The position numbers were made by a program, and so were the translations under genes. Positions 6,902 to 15,658 of a stretch of DNA of 64,000 nt are shown here, piece by piece. The notes beneath the pieces are model-generated. The model saw nothing but the letters and a program-made list of their open reading frames with translations. It did not search any database and was not told where the DNA came from. Positions within the stretch are counted from its first letter, which is position 1. The number at the start of each line of letters is the position of its first letter. This DNA comes from Leuconostoc suionicum (lineage in GTDB: Bacteria > Bacillota > Bacilli > Lactobacillales > Lactobacillaceae): NCBI RefSeq assembly GCF_001891125.1, contig NZ_CP015247.1, positions 576,501 through 640,500 on the forward strand. The letters run 5' to 3'.

Positions 6902-8731
6902 ATGACAGATTTAAGTATTATTCCCTTTGGCGGAGTCCGCGAAAATGGGAAAAACATGTATGCCGTTACAGTTAATGACGAAATTTTTATATTGGATGCA
7001 GGATTAAAGTATCCAGAAACAGACCAGCTTGGTGTAGATGTAGTTGTGCCGGATTTTGAATATTTGATTAAAAATACTGAAAAAATTGCTGGCGTTTTCT
7101 TGTCACATGGACACGCGGATGCAATTGGTGCTTTGCCGTATTTTTTGCAGCAAGTCAATGTACCGATTTTTGGATCCGAGCTAACAATTGAATTAGCTAA
7201 GCTAGCGATAAAAGAACAGCCGGCACTAAAAGATTATAATGATTACCACATTATTAATGAAAAAAGTGAGATTGACTTTGGTAATGTTAAAGTATCCTTC
7301 TTTAATACCACACACTCAATTCCAGAATCATTAGGGATTGTAATTGGTACGGAATATGGCCAAGTTGTGTATACTGGCGATTTTAAGTTTGATCAAACGG
7401 CAGAAAGTTACTATCGTACCGATATTCCTCGTTTAGTAGAAGTTGGTCAGGGAAAAGTATTGGCTTTGTTGGCTGATGCTGCTGGTACAGAGGGTGGAGC
7501 TGATTCAGTTAATGAATCAAAGATTGGCGATTATATATTAGAAACGTTCCGTGATAATAAAAAAAAGCGTATTATTGTAGCAGCCGTTGCTTCGAATATT
7601 CAAAGAATTCAGCAAATTATTGATGCCACTGCTGCGACAAAACGTAAGCTTATTTTATCCGGGAATGATATCGAAAATGTTGTAAGAACAGCCATCAAAT
7701 TAAAAAAGTTGCAGTTACCTTTGCCAGAAAGGCAACTATTTGTCAGTTTAAAAAATATGAAGAGTTTAGTTGCCCATGAAACGGTTATTTTAGAAACAGG
7801 CCGCATGGGGGAACCAATTAAGCATTTGAACCGCATGGCAAATGGTGAAGACGCGCACATTAAGATTGGCTCAGATGATCTTGTGTTTATTACCACAACA
7901 CCTTCTACAGCCATGGAAAGTGTTGTAGCAAAAACACGTGATATGATTTTCAAGCAAGGCGCTGATGTGAAGCAGATTAGTACTGATATGCGTTCTAGTG
8001 GTCATGCATCACGAAATGACTTACAAATGATGCTTAACATCATGCAACCAGTGTACTTTATGCCTATTCAAGGAGAGTATCGTGTGATGTCAGCAGCCAA
8101 AGATGCGGCTGAAGAGGTCAATTTACCTGAAGATCATATTCTGATGGCAATGAAGGGTGATCAATTTAAGTTAATTGACGGCCAATTTGAGTTAAAAGAT
8201 TCATTTACTATTGGTGAAACGTTGATTGATGGCTCTGGTATTGGCGATATTGGTAACGTGGTCTTGCGTGATCGTCGTATCTTGTCTGAAGATGGTGTTT
8301 TTGTTTCTGTTGTGACAATTGATCGTAAGAAACGTCAGGTTGTATCAAAACCAAAGTTAACATCACGTGGATTTGTTTATGTTAAAGCAAATCGTGATTT
8401 AATGAAAGAAGCTTCTGATTTAACTGTTAAACAAATTGAAGATTATTTGACTAACAATAAAAACTTTGATTGGAATGAGCTAAAAGCCGGTGTTCGCGAT
8501 GTATTGTCACGTTTCTTATTTGAGCAAACGAGACGTCGACCCATGGTTATGCCTGTAGTTATGGAGGTCAACCAAAATCGCAGACCAAATAACCATAAGA
8601 CAACGGCAACACAATCTGGTGCTCAGGCAAACAAACGCCCAGCACAAAAGAAACTGGCAACACCTAATAGCAATAAAAAAAAGGTTCGCCGTCCAGCAAA
8701 AAAGAACGTACAAAGTAAAACTACTGAATAA
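6902..8731 (+). CDS. rnjB: Ribonuclease J2
   Basis: Metallo-beta-lactamase/beta-CASP ribonuclease acting in mRNA decay and rRNA processing, usually in complex with RNase J1. The 609 residues hold the lactamase fold (about 1-200), beta-CASP domain (about 200-380), return of the lactamase fold, and a C-terminal domain ending in a Lys/Arg-rich tail. The metal motif reads HGHADA instead of the HxHxDH of J1, with the last His replaced by Ala, as in J2 proteins of streptococci. J2 is therefore expected to have weak or no catalysis and to act as J1's partner. The start at 6902 follows AAAGGAAAG. Confidence 0.9.
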   Translation: MTDLSIIPFGGVRENGKNMYAVTVNDEIFILDAGLKYPETDQLGVDVVVPDFEYLIKNTEKIAGVFLSHGHADAIGALPYFLQQVNVPIFGSELTIELAKLAIKEQPALKDYNDYHIINEKSEIDFGNVKVSFFNTTHSIPESLGIVIGTEYGQVVYTGDFKFDQTAESYYRTDIPRLVEVGQGKVLALLADAAGTEGGADSVNESKIGDYILETFRDNKKKRIIVAAVASNIQRIQQIIDATAATKRKLILSGNDIENVVRTAIKLKKLQLPLPERQLFVSLKNMKSLVAHETVILETGRMGEPIKHLNRMANGEDAHIKIGSDDLVFITTTPSTAMESVVAKTRDMIFKQGADVKQISTDMRSSGHASRNDLQMMLNIMQPVYFMPIQGEYRVMSAAKDAAEEVNLPEDHILMAMKGDQFKLIDGQFELKDSFTIGETLIDGSGIGDIGNVVLRDRRILSEDGVFVSVVTIDRKKRQVVSKPKLTSRGFVYVKANRDLMKEASDLTVKQIEDYLTNNKNFDWNELKAGVRDVLSRFLFEQTRRRPMVMPVVMEVNQNRRPNNHKTTATQSGAQANKRPAQKKLATPNSNKKKVRRPAKKNVQSKTTE

Positions 8732-8732
8732 T

Positions 8733-8763
8733 AAAAGTCCCAACTCAATTGAGTTGGGCTTTT
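8733..8763 (+). terminator. Terminator after rnjB
   Basis: CCCAACTCAA and TTGAGTTGGG form a perfect stem flanked by A and T runs. It separates rnjB from the next gene. Confidence 0.9.
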
Positions 8764-8771
8764 GAATATTT

Positions 8772-8836
8772 GAAAGGAGGGTATGTGTTTTAATGATATA
8801 CTGCATGATTTGGGTATTGTTTGAACACAATAAATT
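8772..8836 (+). promoter_or_regulatory. Region ahead of the TPR-like gene: strong SD with a 13-codon mini-ORF and a -10 element
   Basis: GAAAGGAGGG (8772-8781) precedes an ATG at 8783 that opens a 13-codon ORF ending TGA at 8822-8824. An extended -10 (TGATATACT, 8794-8802) overlaps it. If that promoter is used, transcripts start near 8809 and skip the mini-ORF. If upstream transcription reads through, the mini-ORF would be translated. The following gene at 8837 has no SD of its own. Confidence 0.4.
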
Positions 8837-9760
8837 ATGGATGAAAATATAACACCAGAAAATCAAGAATTAATTGATCGAGCCAATATTGAGACAAAAC
8901 AAAAAAATTGGCATGATGATGCTGAAACGTTAGCTACGCTCTATGAGAAGATGCAAACATTCAAAGTCAATTACCGTCTAGTAACGGCGTTATTTATGGA
9001 TGAACAATATCAACTTGCATCATCTTATGCGGATGACTTTCTACTAGAATATTTAGATGATGAATCTAATTTTCGAATGATTGTAGCGCTTGCAGTTCAA
9101 AACCAAAATTTTGTTTATGCGCAACAATTGGCTGTGCTTTGGGATGATTTAGATGTCGTTGATGAAGTTCTAAAGGAAATTAGACAAGCTGAAGAACGGG
9201 CACAAGAGAATATGAAAGCAACACTCGATACCATTGCGCGTCAGTTTTATCATATGAGTGATTATGATTTGCTAGCGCAGCGTGATCGCTACGAATCTGC
9301 GCGACATTTACCAGTGGCGCAGTTTGTTGTTGGTGCTAAATTTCTTCTTGTGGATCCGTACGCGTTACCGATTATTCGCGCAACCTTATTAGAAGATTTG
9401 CAAAAACTGCAGATTGATGGGATAGTTAAGTACCGTTGGCTGGATGATGAAATTTATGAGATACAGCTTAGCGATGTAATGCCGTTAACTAGTTCAGCAG
9501 TTTTTGAAGCTGCAGCAGCAACACTTGAAAGCAGATTAGGACAAGAAGACCCCATTGCCTTAGAAATGTTAGCTCATCAAATGCGTATTGAGCTAACATT
9601 ACTATACCCACGAGTTGATATTGCAATAACTGATATTGAAGAATGGGTTGATAGCAGTATCGCACATTATTATGGTCGATCTAAACCAGATGAGCCAGAA
9701 AATCAACGACAATGGCATGAAAAAATAAATGCGTTGACTGAAAGCTTTTTTGAAAATTAA
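8837..9760 (+). CDS. TPR-like alpha-helical protein
   Basis: 307 residues, acidic and almost entirely helical, with repeat-like helix pairs near the N-terminus (about 35-120: ALFMDEQYQLASSYADDFLL, then AVQNQNFVYAQQLAVLWDD) suggestive of degenerate TPR units. The second half (about 150-300) is a conserved-looking domain I cannot name. Position between RNase J2 and tuf is shared by related lactobacilli. The ATG at 8837 has no SD; the first alternative Met is at residue 38, inside the repeat region, so the upstream start is kept. The function is unknown; a scaffold role is only a guess. Confidence 0.75.
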   Translation: MDENITPENQELIDRANIETKQKNWHDDAETLATLYEKMQTFKVNYRLVTALFMDEQYQLASSYADDFLLEYLDDESNFRMIVALAVQNQNFVYAQQLAVLWDDLDVVDEVLKEIRQAEERAQENMKATLDTIARQFYHMSDYDLLAQRDRYESARHLPVAQFVVGAKFLLVDPYALPIIRATLLEDLQKLQIDGIVKYRWLDDEIYEIQLSDVMPLTSSAVFEAAAATLESRLGQEDPIALEMLAHQMRIELTLLYPRVDIAITDIEEWVDSSIAHYYGRSKPDEPENQRQWHEKINALTESFFEN

Positions 9761-9771
9761 GTTCAAAACGG

Positions 9772-9923
9772 TTTACATTTTCTTAATAAGTCGGTATAAT
9801 AATTTCTGGCTTCAAAAGCCGGAAAAATGCAAGTTATTTGTTGTCTTTTGACGGCTTGCGTTGTAAAATATATTTATAAACATTTTTCATAATATTGAAA
9901 AATGAATTTTGGAGGAAACTACA
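9772..9923 (+). promoter_or_regulatory. tuf promoter and leader
   Basis: TTTACA (9772-9777), 17 bases, TATAAT (9795-9800) is a strong promoter. The leader of about 117 nt contains CTGGCTTCAAAAGCCGG (9806-9822) as a stable hairpin and a second potential stem GCAAG/CTTGC nearby. The SD GGAGG (9911-9915) sits 8 bases before the TTG start. Confidence 0.85.
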
Positions 9924-11111
9924 TTGGCTAAGGAAACTTACGTTCGCACTAAGCCCCACGTTAACATTGGTACTATTGGACACGTCGATCACGGAAAGAC
10001 GACTTTGACTGCCGCTATCTCAAAGGTATTGGCTGAAAAGCAAGGTGTTGATGCTACTGATTTTGCTGAAATCGATAACGCGCCTGAAGAAAAAGAACGT
10101 GGTATCACTATTAACACTTCTCACATCGAATATGAAACAGAGAAGCGTCACTATGCCCACATCGATGCCCCAGGTCACGCGGATTACGTTAAAAACATGA
10201 TCACTGGTGCTGCCCAAATGGATGGTGCTATCTTGGTTGTTGCTGCAACTGATGGTCCTATGCCACAAACACGTGAACACATCTTGTTGGCACGTCAAGT
10301 TGGTGTTGACTACTTGGTTGTCTTCTTGAACAAGACTGATTTGGTTGATGATGAAGAATTAGTTGAATTGGTTGAAATGGAAGTTCGTGAATTGTTGTCA
10401 GAATATGACTTCCCAGGTGACGATATTCCTGTACTTAAGGGTTCAGCTTTGAAGGCTTTGGAAGGTGATCCTGAACAAGTTAAGGTTATCGAAGAATTGA
10501 TGGATACTGTTGATGCATACATTCCAGAACCAGCACGTGAAACAGACAAGCCATTCTTGATGCCTGTCGAAGATGTCTTCACAATCACTGGTCGTGGTAC
10601 AGTTGCTTCTGGTCGTGTTGACCGTGGTGTATTGACTACAGGAACTGAAGTTGAAATCGTTGGTTTGAAGGACGAAGTTCAAAAGACTACTGTTACAGGT
10701 ATCGAAATGTTCCGTAAGACTTTGGAAGAAGCTCAAGCGGGTGATAACATCGGTGCATTGTTGCGTGGTGTTGATCGTAGCAACATTGAACGTGGTCAAG
10801 TTTTGGCAAAGCCAGGTTCAATTAAGACACACAAGAAGTTTAAGGCTGAAGTTTATGTCTTGACTAAGGAAGAAGGTGGTCGTCATACACCATTCTTCAC
10901 TAACTACCGTCCACAATTCTACTTCCACACAACTGACGTTACAGGTGTTGTTGAATTGCCAGCCGGTGTTGAAATGGTTATGCCTGGTGACCAAGTGACA
11001 TTCGAAATCGAATTGATCTCACCAGTTGCCATCGAACAAGGTTTGAAGTTTACTGTTCGTGAAGGTGGCCACACTGTTGGTGCCGGAACAGTTACTGATA
11101 TCGAAGACTAA
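9924..11111 (+). CDS. tuf: Elongation factor Tu
   Basis: GTPase that delivers aminoacyl-tRNA to the ribosome. 395 residues, standard length. G1 is GHVDHGKTT (about 19-27), G2 contains the RGITI effector segment, G3 is DAPGH, G4 is NKTD, and domains 2 and 3 follow. The start codon is TTG at 9924: [20 protein letters not shown] is the conserved EF-Tu beginning, and GGAGG stands upstream. An upstream in-frame TTG at 9909 overlaps the SD and cannot be the start. Codon use is strongly biased (TTG, GGT, CGT), as expected for a highly expressed gene. Confidence 0.98.
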   Translation: MAKETYVRTKPHVNIGTIGHVDHGKTTLTAAISKVLAEKQGVDATDFAEIDNAPEEKERGITINTSHIEYETEKRHYAHIDAPGHADYVKNMITGAAQMDGAILVVAATDGPMPQTREHILLARQVGVDYLVVFLNKTDLVDDEELVELVEMEVRELLSEYDFPGDDIPVLKGSALKALEGDPEQVKVIEELMDTVDAYIPEPARETDKPFLMPVEDVFTITGRGTVASGRVDRGVLTTGTEVEIVGLKDEVQKTTVTGIEMFRKTLEEAQAGDNIGALLRGVDRSNIERGQVLAKPGSIKTHKKFKAEVYVLTKEEGGRHTPFFTNYRPQFYFHTTDVTGVVELPAGVEMVMPGDQVTFEIELISPVAIEQGLKFTVREGGHTVGAGTVTDIED

Positions 11112-11130
11112 TAATTTTATTAGTATTCAA

Positions 11131-11157
11131 AAAAACACGCGTAAGCGTGTTTTTTTT
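11131..11157. terminator. tuf terminator
   Basis: AAAAACACGC-GTAA-GCGTGTTTTTTTT is a textbook terminator. Its T-tract overlaps the stop codon of the convergent small gene at 11156-11290, which it may also terminate. Confidence 0.92.
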
Positions 11158-11290
11158 ATTTCTTCTTTTCGTCTTTATCATGACCTAGTGCTGCTTTCCG
11201 AGTTTCGTCATTACTTTCACTAGTTGGTAATGAAATGAGATCTTCGAATGAATTTGATACTTTTTCTTCACGATTTACAATTTTAGCCAT
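11156..11290 (-). CDS. Small hydrophilic protein, 44 residues, unrecognised
   Basis: An ORF on the reverse strand opens MAKIVNREEKVSNSFEDL and ends in a Lys-rich tail (DKDEKKK). GGAG stands 7 bases upstream of the ATG. The composition is strongly charged with no TM segment or cysteines, unlike random antisense ORFs. The stop codon lies inside the tuf terminator. I do not recognise a family; small cytosolic LAB proteins of this kind are often annotated as hypothetical. Confidence 0.65.
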   Translation of the reverse strand: MAKIVNREEKVSNSFEDLISLPTSESNDETRKAALGHDKDEKKK

Positions 11291-11427
11291 TAGCAGTCTC
11301 CATATATAGTTTATCAAAGTTAGTTTTATGCAATATTATACAATGTATTCAGTTTAATACGAATAACAGATGCATATAAATTATAACACTGTATAATAGT
11401 AATTAACATTAGAAATGGAGATTAATA

Positions 11428-12162
11428 ATGACTGAGTTATTGAATATAAAAAATTTGAAAAAACAATTTGGTGAAAAAACAATTTTTGATAATGTAAATG
11501 TCGCTGTGCAAAAAGGAGAGGTTATTTCCGTTATTGGTCCTTCTGGCGCAGGTAAATCCACTTTTTTGCGCGCTATTAATATGTTAGATGCACCAACTAG
11601 TGGTAAGGTGAATTTTGAGGACCAGGATTTAACAAATCTGTCTGAAAAAGAGTTGGATCAGTTACGTGAAAAAATGGGTATGGTGTTTCAAAGCTTTAAT
11701 TTGTTTCCAAATTTGTCTGTGATTGAGAACATTAAATTAGCTCCGGTAAAAGTTAAAAATATTAGCGATAAGGAAGCAACAGAAACTGCTGAAAAGCTAC
11801 TTGCTCAAGTTGGCCTAGCCGATAAAGGAGATGTTTATCCGGACAGTCTCTCAGGAGGACAGAAACAACGTGTAGCGATTGCACGTGCTTTGGCAATGTC
11901 TCCTGATGTGTTGCTCTTTGATGAGCCGACAAGTGCCTTAGATCCAGAAATGGTAGGTGAGGTATTAGGCGTGATGAAGCAGCTGGCAGAAGATGGAATG
12001 ACTATGATTGTTGTAACGCATGAGATGGGGTTTGCACGTGAAGTAGCGGATACTGTATGGTTTATGGCTGACGGTGGCATACAAGAGATTGCTACACCAC
12101 AATCATTCTTTGATAAGCCAAAGACAAAGCGGGCACAAGAATTCTTAGAAAAAGTGTTATAA
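11428..12162 (+). CDS. Polar amino-acid ABC transporter ATP-binding protein (GlnQ type)
   Basis: Nucleotide-binding subunit of an amino-acid importer, 244 residues. Walker [10 protein letters not shown] (about 37-45), Q-loop [13 protein letters not shown], signature LSGGQKQR, Walker [15 protein letters not shown] and H-loop VTHEM match the GlnQ/HisP group. No permease or binding protein is adjacent. The only candidate partner in the window is the fused binding protein-permease at 37482, about 25 kb away. rpiA begins 10 bases after the stop, so the two are probably cotranscribed. SD is AATGGAG. Confidence 0.9.
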   Translation: MTELLNIKNLKKQFGEKTIFDNVNVAVQKGEVISVIGPSGAGKSTFLRAINMLDAPTSGKVNFEDQDLTNLSEKELDQLREKMGMVFQSFNLFPNLSVIENIKLAPVKVKNISDKEATETAEKLLAQVGLADKGDVYPDSLSGGQKQRVAIARALAMSPDVLLFDEPTSALDPEMVGEVLGVMKQLAEDGMTMIVVTHEMGFAREVADTVWFMADGGIQEIATPQSFFDKPKTKRAQEFLEKVL

Positions 12163-12171
12163 AACGAAAAG

Positions 12172-12861
12172 ATGAACAAGCAAAAGAAACATGCCGGTGA
12201 GTTTGCTGCTGGATTAATAGAAGATGGAATGATTGTTGGTCTTGGAACAGGATCTACGATAGCATACTTTTTAGATGCATTAGCTAAACGTATTCAAGAT
12301 GAAAAAATGACTATTATTGGTGTGACCACCTCAACAAAGACTGCCAGACGTGCGGAAGAACTTGGTATTCCGATTCGTGATATTGACTCAGTGCCAATGA
12401 TAGATTTAACAATTGATGGTGCGGATGAAGTGGATAAGCATTTAAATGGCATCAAAGGTGGTGGAGCAGCTTTCTTAATGGAAAAAATTGTGGCGAGATA
12501 TTCTAGACGTGTGATTTGGATTATTGACGAACAGAAGCTGCATAGTAAACTGGGACAGTTTCCTTTGCCAGTAGAAGTAGTAGCATTTGGCAGCGGTAAA
12601 CTAATAGCTGAATTGAAAGAGCGCCATTTACACCCCAAATTACGTCTAGACAATCATCAGCAACCGCTAGTTACCGACTTGGGACACTATATTGTTGATC
12701 TAGATTTAGAACAAATTGATCAACCGTTTGAACTAGGGCATTATTTAGATGGACAGATTGGTATCGTTGAGCATGGGTTGTTTCTAAATGTTGCGAATCA
12801 AGTTATTATTGGACAGGACGAAGGCTATCGGGTCATGAATAACTTACAGAAAGAAATGTAA
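12172..12861 (+). CDS. rpiA: Ribose-5-phosphate isomerase A
   Basis: Interconverts ribose 5-phosphate and ribulose 5-phosphate in the pentose-phosphate route, which feeds the phosphoketolase pathway of heterofermenters. 229 residues. Signature segments are GLGTGSTIAYFL (about 24-35), TIDGADEVD (about 82-90, the DGADE active-site motif) and IKGGGAAFLMEKI (KGGGG-like). Only a weak SD is visible, consistent with translational coupling to the ABC ATPase gene that ends 10 bases upstream. No terminator separates it from the usp promoter region. Confidence 0.95.
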   Translation: MNKQKKHAGEFAAGLIEDGMIVGLGTGSTIAYFLDALAKRIQDEKMTIIGVTTSTKTARRAEELGIPIRDIDSVPMIDLTIDGADEVDKHLNGIKGGGAAFLMEKIVARYSRRVIWIIDEQKLHSKLGQFPLPVEVVAFGSGKLIAELKERHLHPKLRLDNHQQPLVTDLGHYIVDLDLEQIDQPFELGHYLDGQIGIVEHGLFLNVANQVIIGQDEGYRVMNNLQKEM

Positions 12862-12866
12862 TTTAT

Positions 12867-12904
12867 TAAAAGCGCTTACATTATTTTTTTAATAGCGTTA
12901 TAAT
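12867..12904 (+). promoter_or_regulatory. usp promoter overlapped by a cre-like operator
   Basis: TAAAAGCGCTTACA (12867-12880) matches the catabolite-responsive element consensus TGWNANCGNTNWCA at all positions but the second. It covers the -35-like CTTACA (12875-12880), which is followed after 18 bases by TATAAT (12899-12904). CcpA binding here would be expected to repress usp during growth on a preferred sugar. Confidence 0.65.
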
Positions 12905-12935
12905 GTAGTTATTAAGAAATAAGAGGGATAGGCGC

Positions 12936-13376
12936 ATGGCATATAAAAACATTTTGGTTGCAATTGATGGTTCAGAAGTTTCAAACACATTGATAAAAAA
13001 AGTTGTTGAATTTGCTCCTGATTCACACATTGATATTTTGACAGTAGTGGACACCACAGGTGGTGGTTATTTTGGTTCAATCGCAATGAATGAAGACGTG
13101 GTTTATCAAATGGAACAGACTGCAGAAAAGGCTGTTAACGAATCTTTTGATTACGCTAAGTCATTGGGACACAATGATGTCGATATTCATGTACGTTTTG
13201 GTTCACCAAAGCGTGTTATTGCGCGGGATTTCCCGAAGGACCACCATAATGATTTAATTGTGATTGGTGAAACCGGACTGAGTCGTTTACAAAGAGCGAT
13301 GGCAGGTACGGTACCATCATTCGTAACACAGGTTTCCAAAGTAGATGTTTTGATTATGCGGACGTTTGAAAAATGA
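12936..13376 (+). CDS. Universal stress protein, UspA family
   Basis: 146 residues with one Usp fold. The N-terminal strand is ILVAIDGSEVS, and the ATP-binding signature G-2x-G-9x-G-S/T is present in GETGLSRLQRAMAGTVPS (about 113-130), so this is the nucleotide-binding subtype. It stands alone after a cre-covered promoter and is bounded by a strong terminator. SD is AGAGGGA. The sequence does not say which stress it serves. Confidence 0.92.
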   Translation: MAYKNILVAIDGSEVSNTLIKKVVEFAPDSHIDILTVVDTTGGGYFGSIAMNEDVVYQMEQTAEKAVNESFDYAKSLGHNDVDIHVRFGSPKRVIARDFPKDHHNDLIVIGETGLSRLQRAMAGTVPSFVTQVSKVDVLIMRTFEK

Positions 13377-13381
13377 AGCAC

Positions 13382-13410
13382 AAAAAAAGGTAGCGTAAGC
13401 TACCTTTTTT
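13382..13410. terminator. Bidirectional terminator between usp and the cyclophilin gene
   Basis: AAAAAAGGTAGC-GTAA-GCTACCTTTTTT, symmetrical with runs on both sides, placed exactly where the two convergent genes meet. Confidence 0.92.
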
Positions 13411-14161
13411 ATTGTGCTTCTTTTATAATTTCAATACTTATAATCTTTACTGGATTAGCGGGCTTTGATTTTTCACCACTTGAAGTGGCGCTAACTTTAG
13501 CACTGGCTATTTTATCTACTACCGCCATGCCGTCAATGACTTGGCCAAATACAGTGTAATTACCATCCAAACTAGGATATCCGCCTTTTTTATAAGCATT
13601 GACAATTTTGGTTGGATAAATATTGGGGTTGACGCCACTTGAAACATCTTCTGGGTTTTGGACAATGAAGAACTGACTGGCATTAGTGTCTGTACCTGCA
13701 TTCGCCATTGAAACAGCACCACGAATATTGTACAGTGAGGTACTAATTTCATTTTTAAATCCGTTACCACTATCGATGCTCTTGTCTTTACCTTTCCAAA
13801 TTGATTGTCCACCACTACCTGTACCTGTTGGATCGCCACCTTGAATCATAAAATTATTAATGACACGATGAAATGATGTGTTGCTATAGTAACCATCTTT
13901 GGCGTGAGTAATGAAATTTTCAACAGCTAGTGGTGTGTATTTATTGAAGAGTTTTATAGTGATGTCCCCATAAGTTGTCTTCATAATGAGCTTACTCTCG
14001 TTTTTAGCAATTTTAGTTGTTAGTTGAGGGAGGGCAACTTTATCTAGTTTAGGATCTTTTTTAGTACTGGCTGTTTTTTGCTGTGTCATTAGTAAAATGC
14101 CAACAATGCTAATGATTAATATGATTCCCATAACAATATGCGGTAAAAATTTTTTCATCAT
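13409..14161 (-). CDS. Membrane-anchored cyclophilin-type peptidyl-prolyl isomerase
   Basis: Extracytoplasmic protein-folding helper, 250 residues. A basic start and one TM helix (about residues 8-26) are followed by a linker and the cyclophilin domain from about 55. FHRVINNFMIQGGDP carries the active-site Arg and FMIQGG; SQFFIVQ and the final YTVFGQVIDGM are also canonical. There is no lipobox Cys, so it is anchored by an uncleaved helix rather than lipid. Its ATG overlaps the stop codon of the upstream gene by one base (TAATG); SD AAAGGA. It is the last gene of a three-gene leftward operon. Confidence 0.93.
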   Translation of the reverse strand: MMKKFLPHIVMGIILIISIVGILLMTQQKTASTKKDPKLDKVALPQLTTKIAKNESKLIMKTTYGDITIKLFNKYTPLAVENFITHAKDGYYSNTSFHRVINNFMIQGGDPTGTGSGGQSIWKGKDKSIDSGNGFKNEISTSLYNIRGAVSMANAGTDTNASQFFIVQNPEDVSSGVNPNIYPTKIVNAYKKGGYPSLDGNYTVFGQVIDGMAVVDKIASAKVSATSSGEKSKPANPVKIISIEIIKEAQ

Positions 14162-14682
14162 TAAATCCTTTCAATAACATCCGTTTGGACGAACCTTGTA
14201 ATGTAACTGGCTTGTGAGTAGTCGGCCTCAAGTAGATTGTTTTTATATTCAAGCCATGCTTCAGGTACTTGCTCAAATTTAACAATGAGTAACCCCCCAT
14301 GGGTTAGCCGTGGTAAGACGTATGAAATTTGTTGTAGGTAATCAGTTGGTCGATCGTTAACATTTTTAGCATCATCAGAATAATCGAAAATGGCGAAACT
14401 AATTTGGTTTTGTGAACCAAGTTCATTGATGAATTGGTTATCCAATGTTTTTCCCAGTAAGGTTACACGATCTGACAAACCACTCAGGAAAAGTGAAGCA
14501 GCGGCAGCATTAGCATTGTCCTTGGTCGTCGCATAGCTAAGCACTTTTCCAGCATTTCCAACTCTTGTAGCTAAAAATCTGGTATTGATACCATTTGCCG
14601 TTGTGCCATCAAGAACTATATCGTTGATTCTGACTGTCTGTTCGATTAATTGATGTGTGAAAGTATTACTTGTGAGAATCAT
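14161..14682 (-). CDS. MnmM/YtqB-like class I methyltransferase, divergent
   Basis: 173 residues, aligned by eye with YtqB (MnmM, the tRNA mnm5s2U34 methyltransferase) from its first residues (MILTSNTFTHQLIEQTV) through the SAM-binding segment (VLDGTTANGINTRFLA) and SDRVTLL. Two family hallmarks are altered: the GNG of motif I reads ANG, and the NLGYLPGGDK-type block before strand 5 is replaced by FDYSDDAKNVND. It may therefore have changed or lost activity. I set the start at 14682 because GGAG lies 6 bases upstream; this overlaps the end of the PAP2 gene by 17 bases, showing translational coupling. Confidence 0.65.
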   Translation of the reverse strand: MILTSNTFTHQLIEQTVRINDIVLDGTTANGINTRFLATRVGNAGKVLSYATTKDNANAAAASLFLSGLSDRVTLLGKTLDNQFINELGSQNQISFAIFDYSDDAKNVNDRPTDYLQQISYVLPRLTHGGLLIVKFEQVPEAWLEYKNNLLEADYSQASYITRFVQTDVIERI

Positions 14683-15319
14683 GAAGAACTCCTGTAGCTG
14701 ATTTAAGATCAAAAATAAAATACTTCGAAATAAAAAGTAACACGTAGCCAAGTGATAAACCAGCAAGAACATCACTTGGATAATGCACATTAACATACAC
14801 TCTGCTGATTGGAATAATGATAATTAAACTAGTTAGAATAATTACACTGGCGGTTTTGAATAAACCTTGTTTTAGGTGATAATTGATCAAAATAATTAAT
14901 GAACCATATAATAAAATTGCGGCCATAGAATGGCCAGAAGGAAAGCTGTAGCCACTTTCTTGAATAAGTTGTGGTTGTGGTCTGACGCGAGTAATCGCGT
15001 GTTTGAGCAATTGTGTAATGATTCCAGCAGATAACACGATATTAACGGACAAAAATAAAAGTTCGCGATAATAATGTTTATAGATCAGAAAAATACTAAC
15101 AATTACTGATATTACAATAATTGCAGTTATATTGCCAGCCTGTGTAATATGAGTAAAAAATAAAGTAGTAAAGGTACCACGATGTTGGATTAACTGTTGG
15201 AAAAATATATCAAATTGGCGAAGCCAGTTGGGACTCATCAGAATGCCAAACGTCATTATACCAAAGAGTATAGTCGCCAATAGCGTACTTAATCTTTGTT
15301 TCTTTTGTTGAATAGTCAT
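14666..15319 (-). CDS. PAP2-family membrane phosphatase (PgpB-like)
   Basis: 217 residues, six TM helices. The three acid-phosphatase motifs are present: KHAITRVRP (KxxxxxxRP, about residue 107), PSGH (about 127), and SRVYVNVHYPSD (SRxxxxxHxxxD, about 172-183). Family members dephosphorylate undecaprenyl pyrophosphate, phosphatidylglycerophosphate or phosphatidate at the outer membrane face. The gene opens a leftward three-gene operon diverging from the leuS T-box leader. Confidence 0.9.
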   Translation of the reverse strand: MTIQQKKQRLSTLLATILFGIMTFGILMSPNWLRQFDIFFQQLIQHRGTFTTLFFTHITQAGNITAIIVISVIVSIFLIYKHYYRELLFLSVNIVLSAGIITQLLKHAITRVRPQPQLIQESGYSFPSGHSMAAILLYGSLIILINYHLKQGLFKTASVIILTSLIIIIPISRVYVNVHYPSDVLAGLSLGYVLLFISKYFIFDLKSATGVLHDSHK

Positions 15320-15350
15320 GCATTCAATTATACCTGATTATGACAATTTG

Positions 15351-15600
15351 TGTTATAATAATACCATTATTGTTCAACACTATTACGTATGGCGGGGTAT
15401 CAGAGAGTAAGTGGCGCTGGAAACTTACCAAACAAAATTCGGAACTCAGTTGATTAAATTGCGGGTGAAATTAAGTAGTTCGCAACGTTTTGTCGCGTTA
15501 AGATATAATGAGACGTAGCAATACGTGAACATGGGTGGTACCGCGAAATTTATGATTCGCCCCATGTCATGCCTTTTTGGTGTGACATGGGGTTTTTATT
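15351..15600 (+). promoter_or_regulatory. T-box leader controlling leuS
   Basis: An extended -10 TGTTATAAT (15351-15359) starts a leader with the conserved T-box sequence TGGGTGGTACCGCG (about 15532-15545). The specifier candidate is CTC (Leu) at 15445-15447 in GGAACTC, matching the downstream gene. The terminator is CCCCATGTCA/TGACATGGGG (15560-15592) with a following T run. Uncharged tRNA-Leu pairing with the specifier and the T-box bulge would favour antitermination. Confidence 0.95.
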
Positions 15601-15658
15601 TCGAATGTAACATCCACTCTGAATAAAGAGAATAAATAAAATATAAAAGGGAAAAAAT

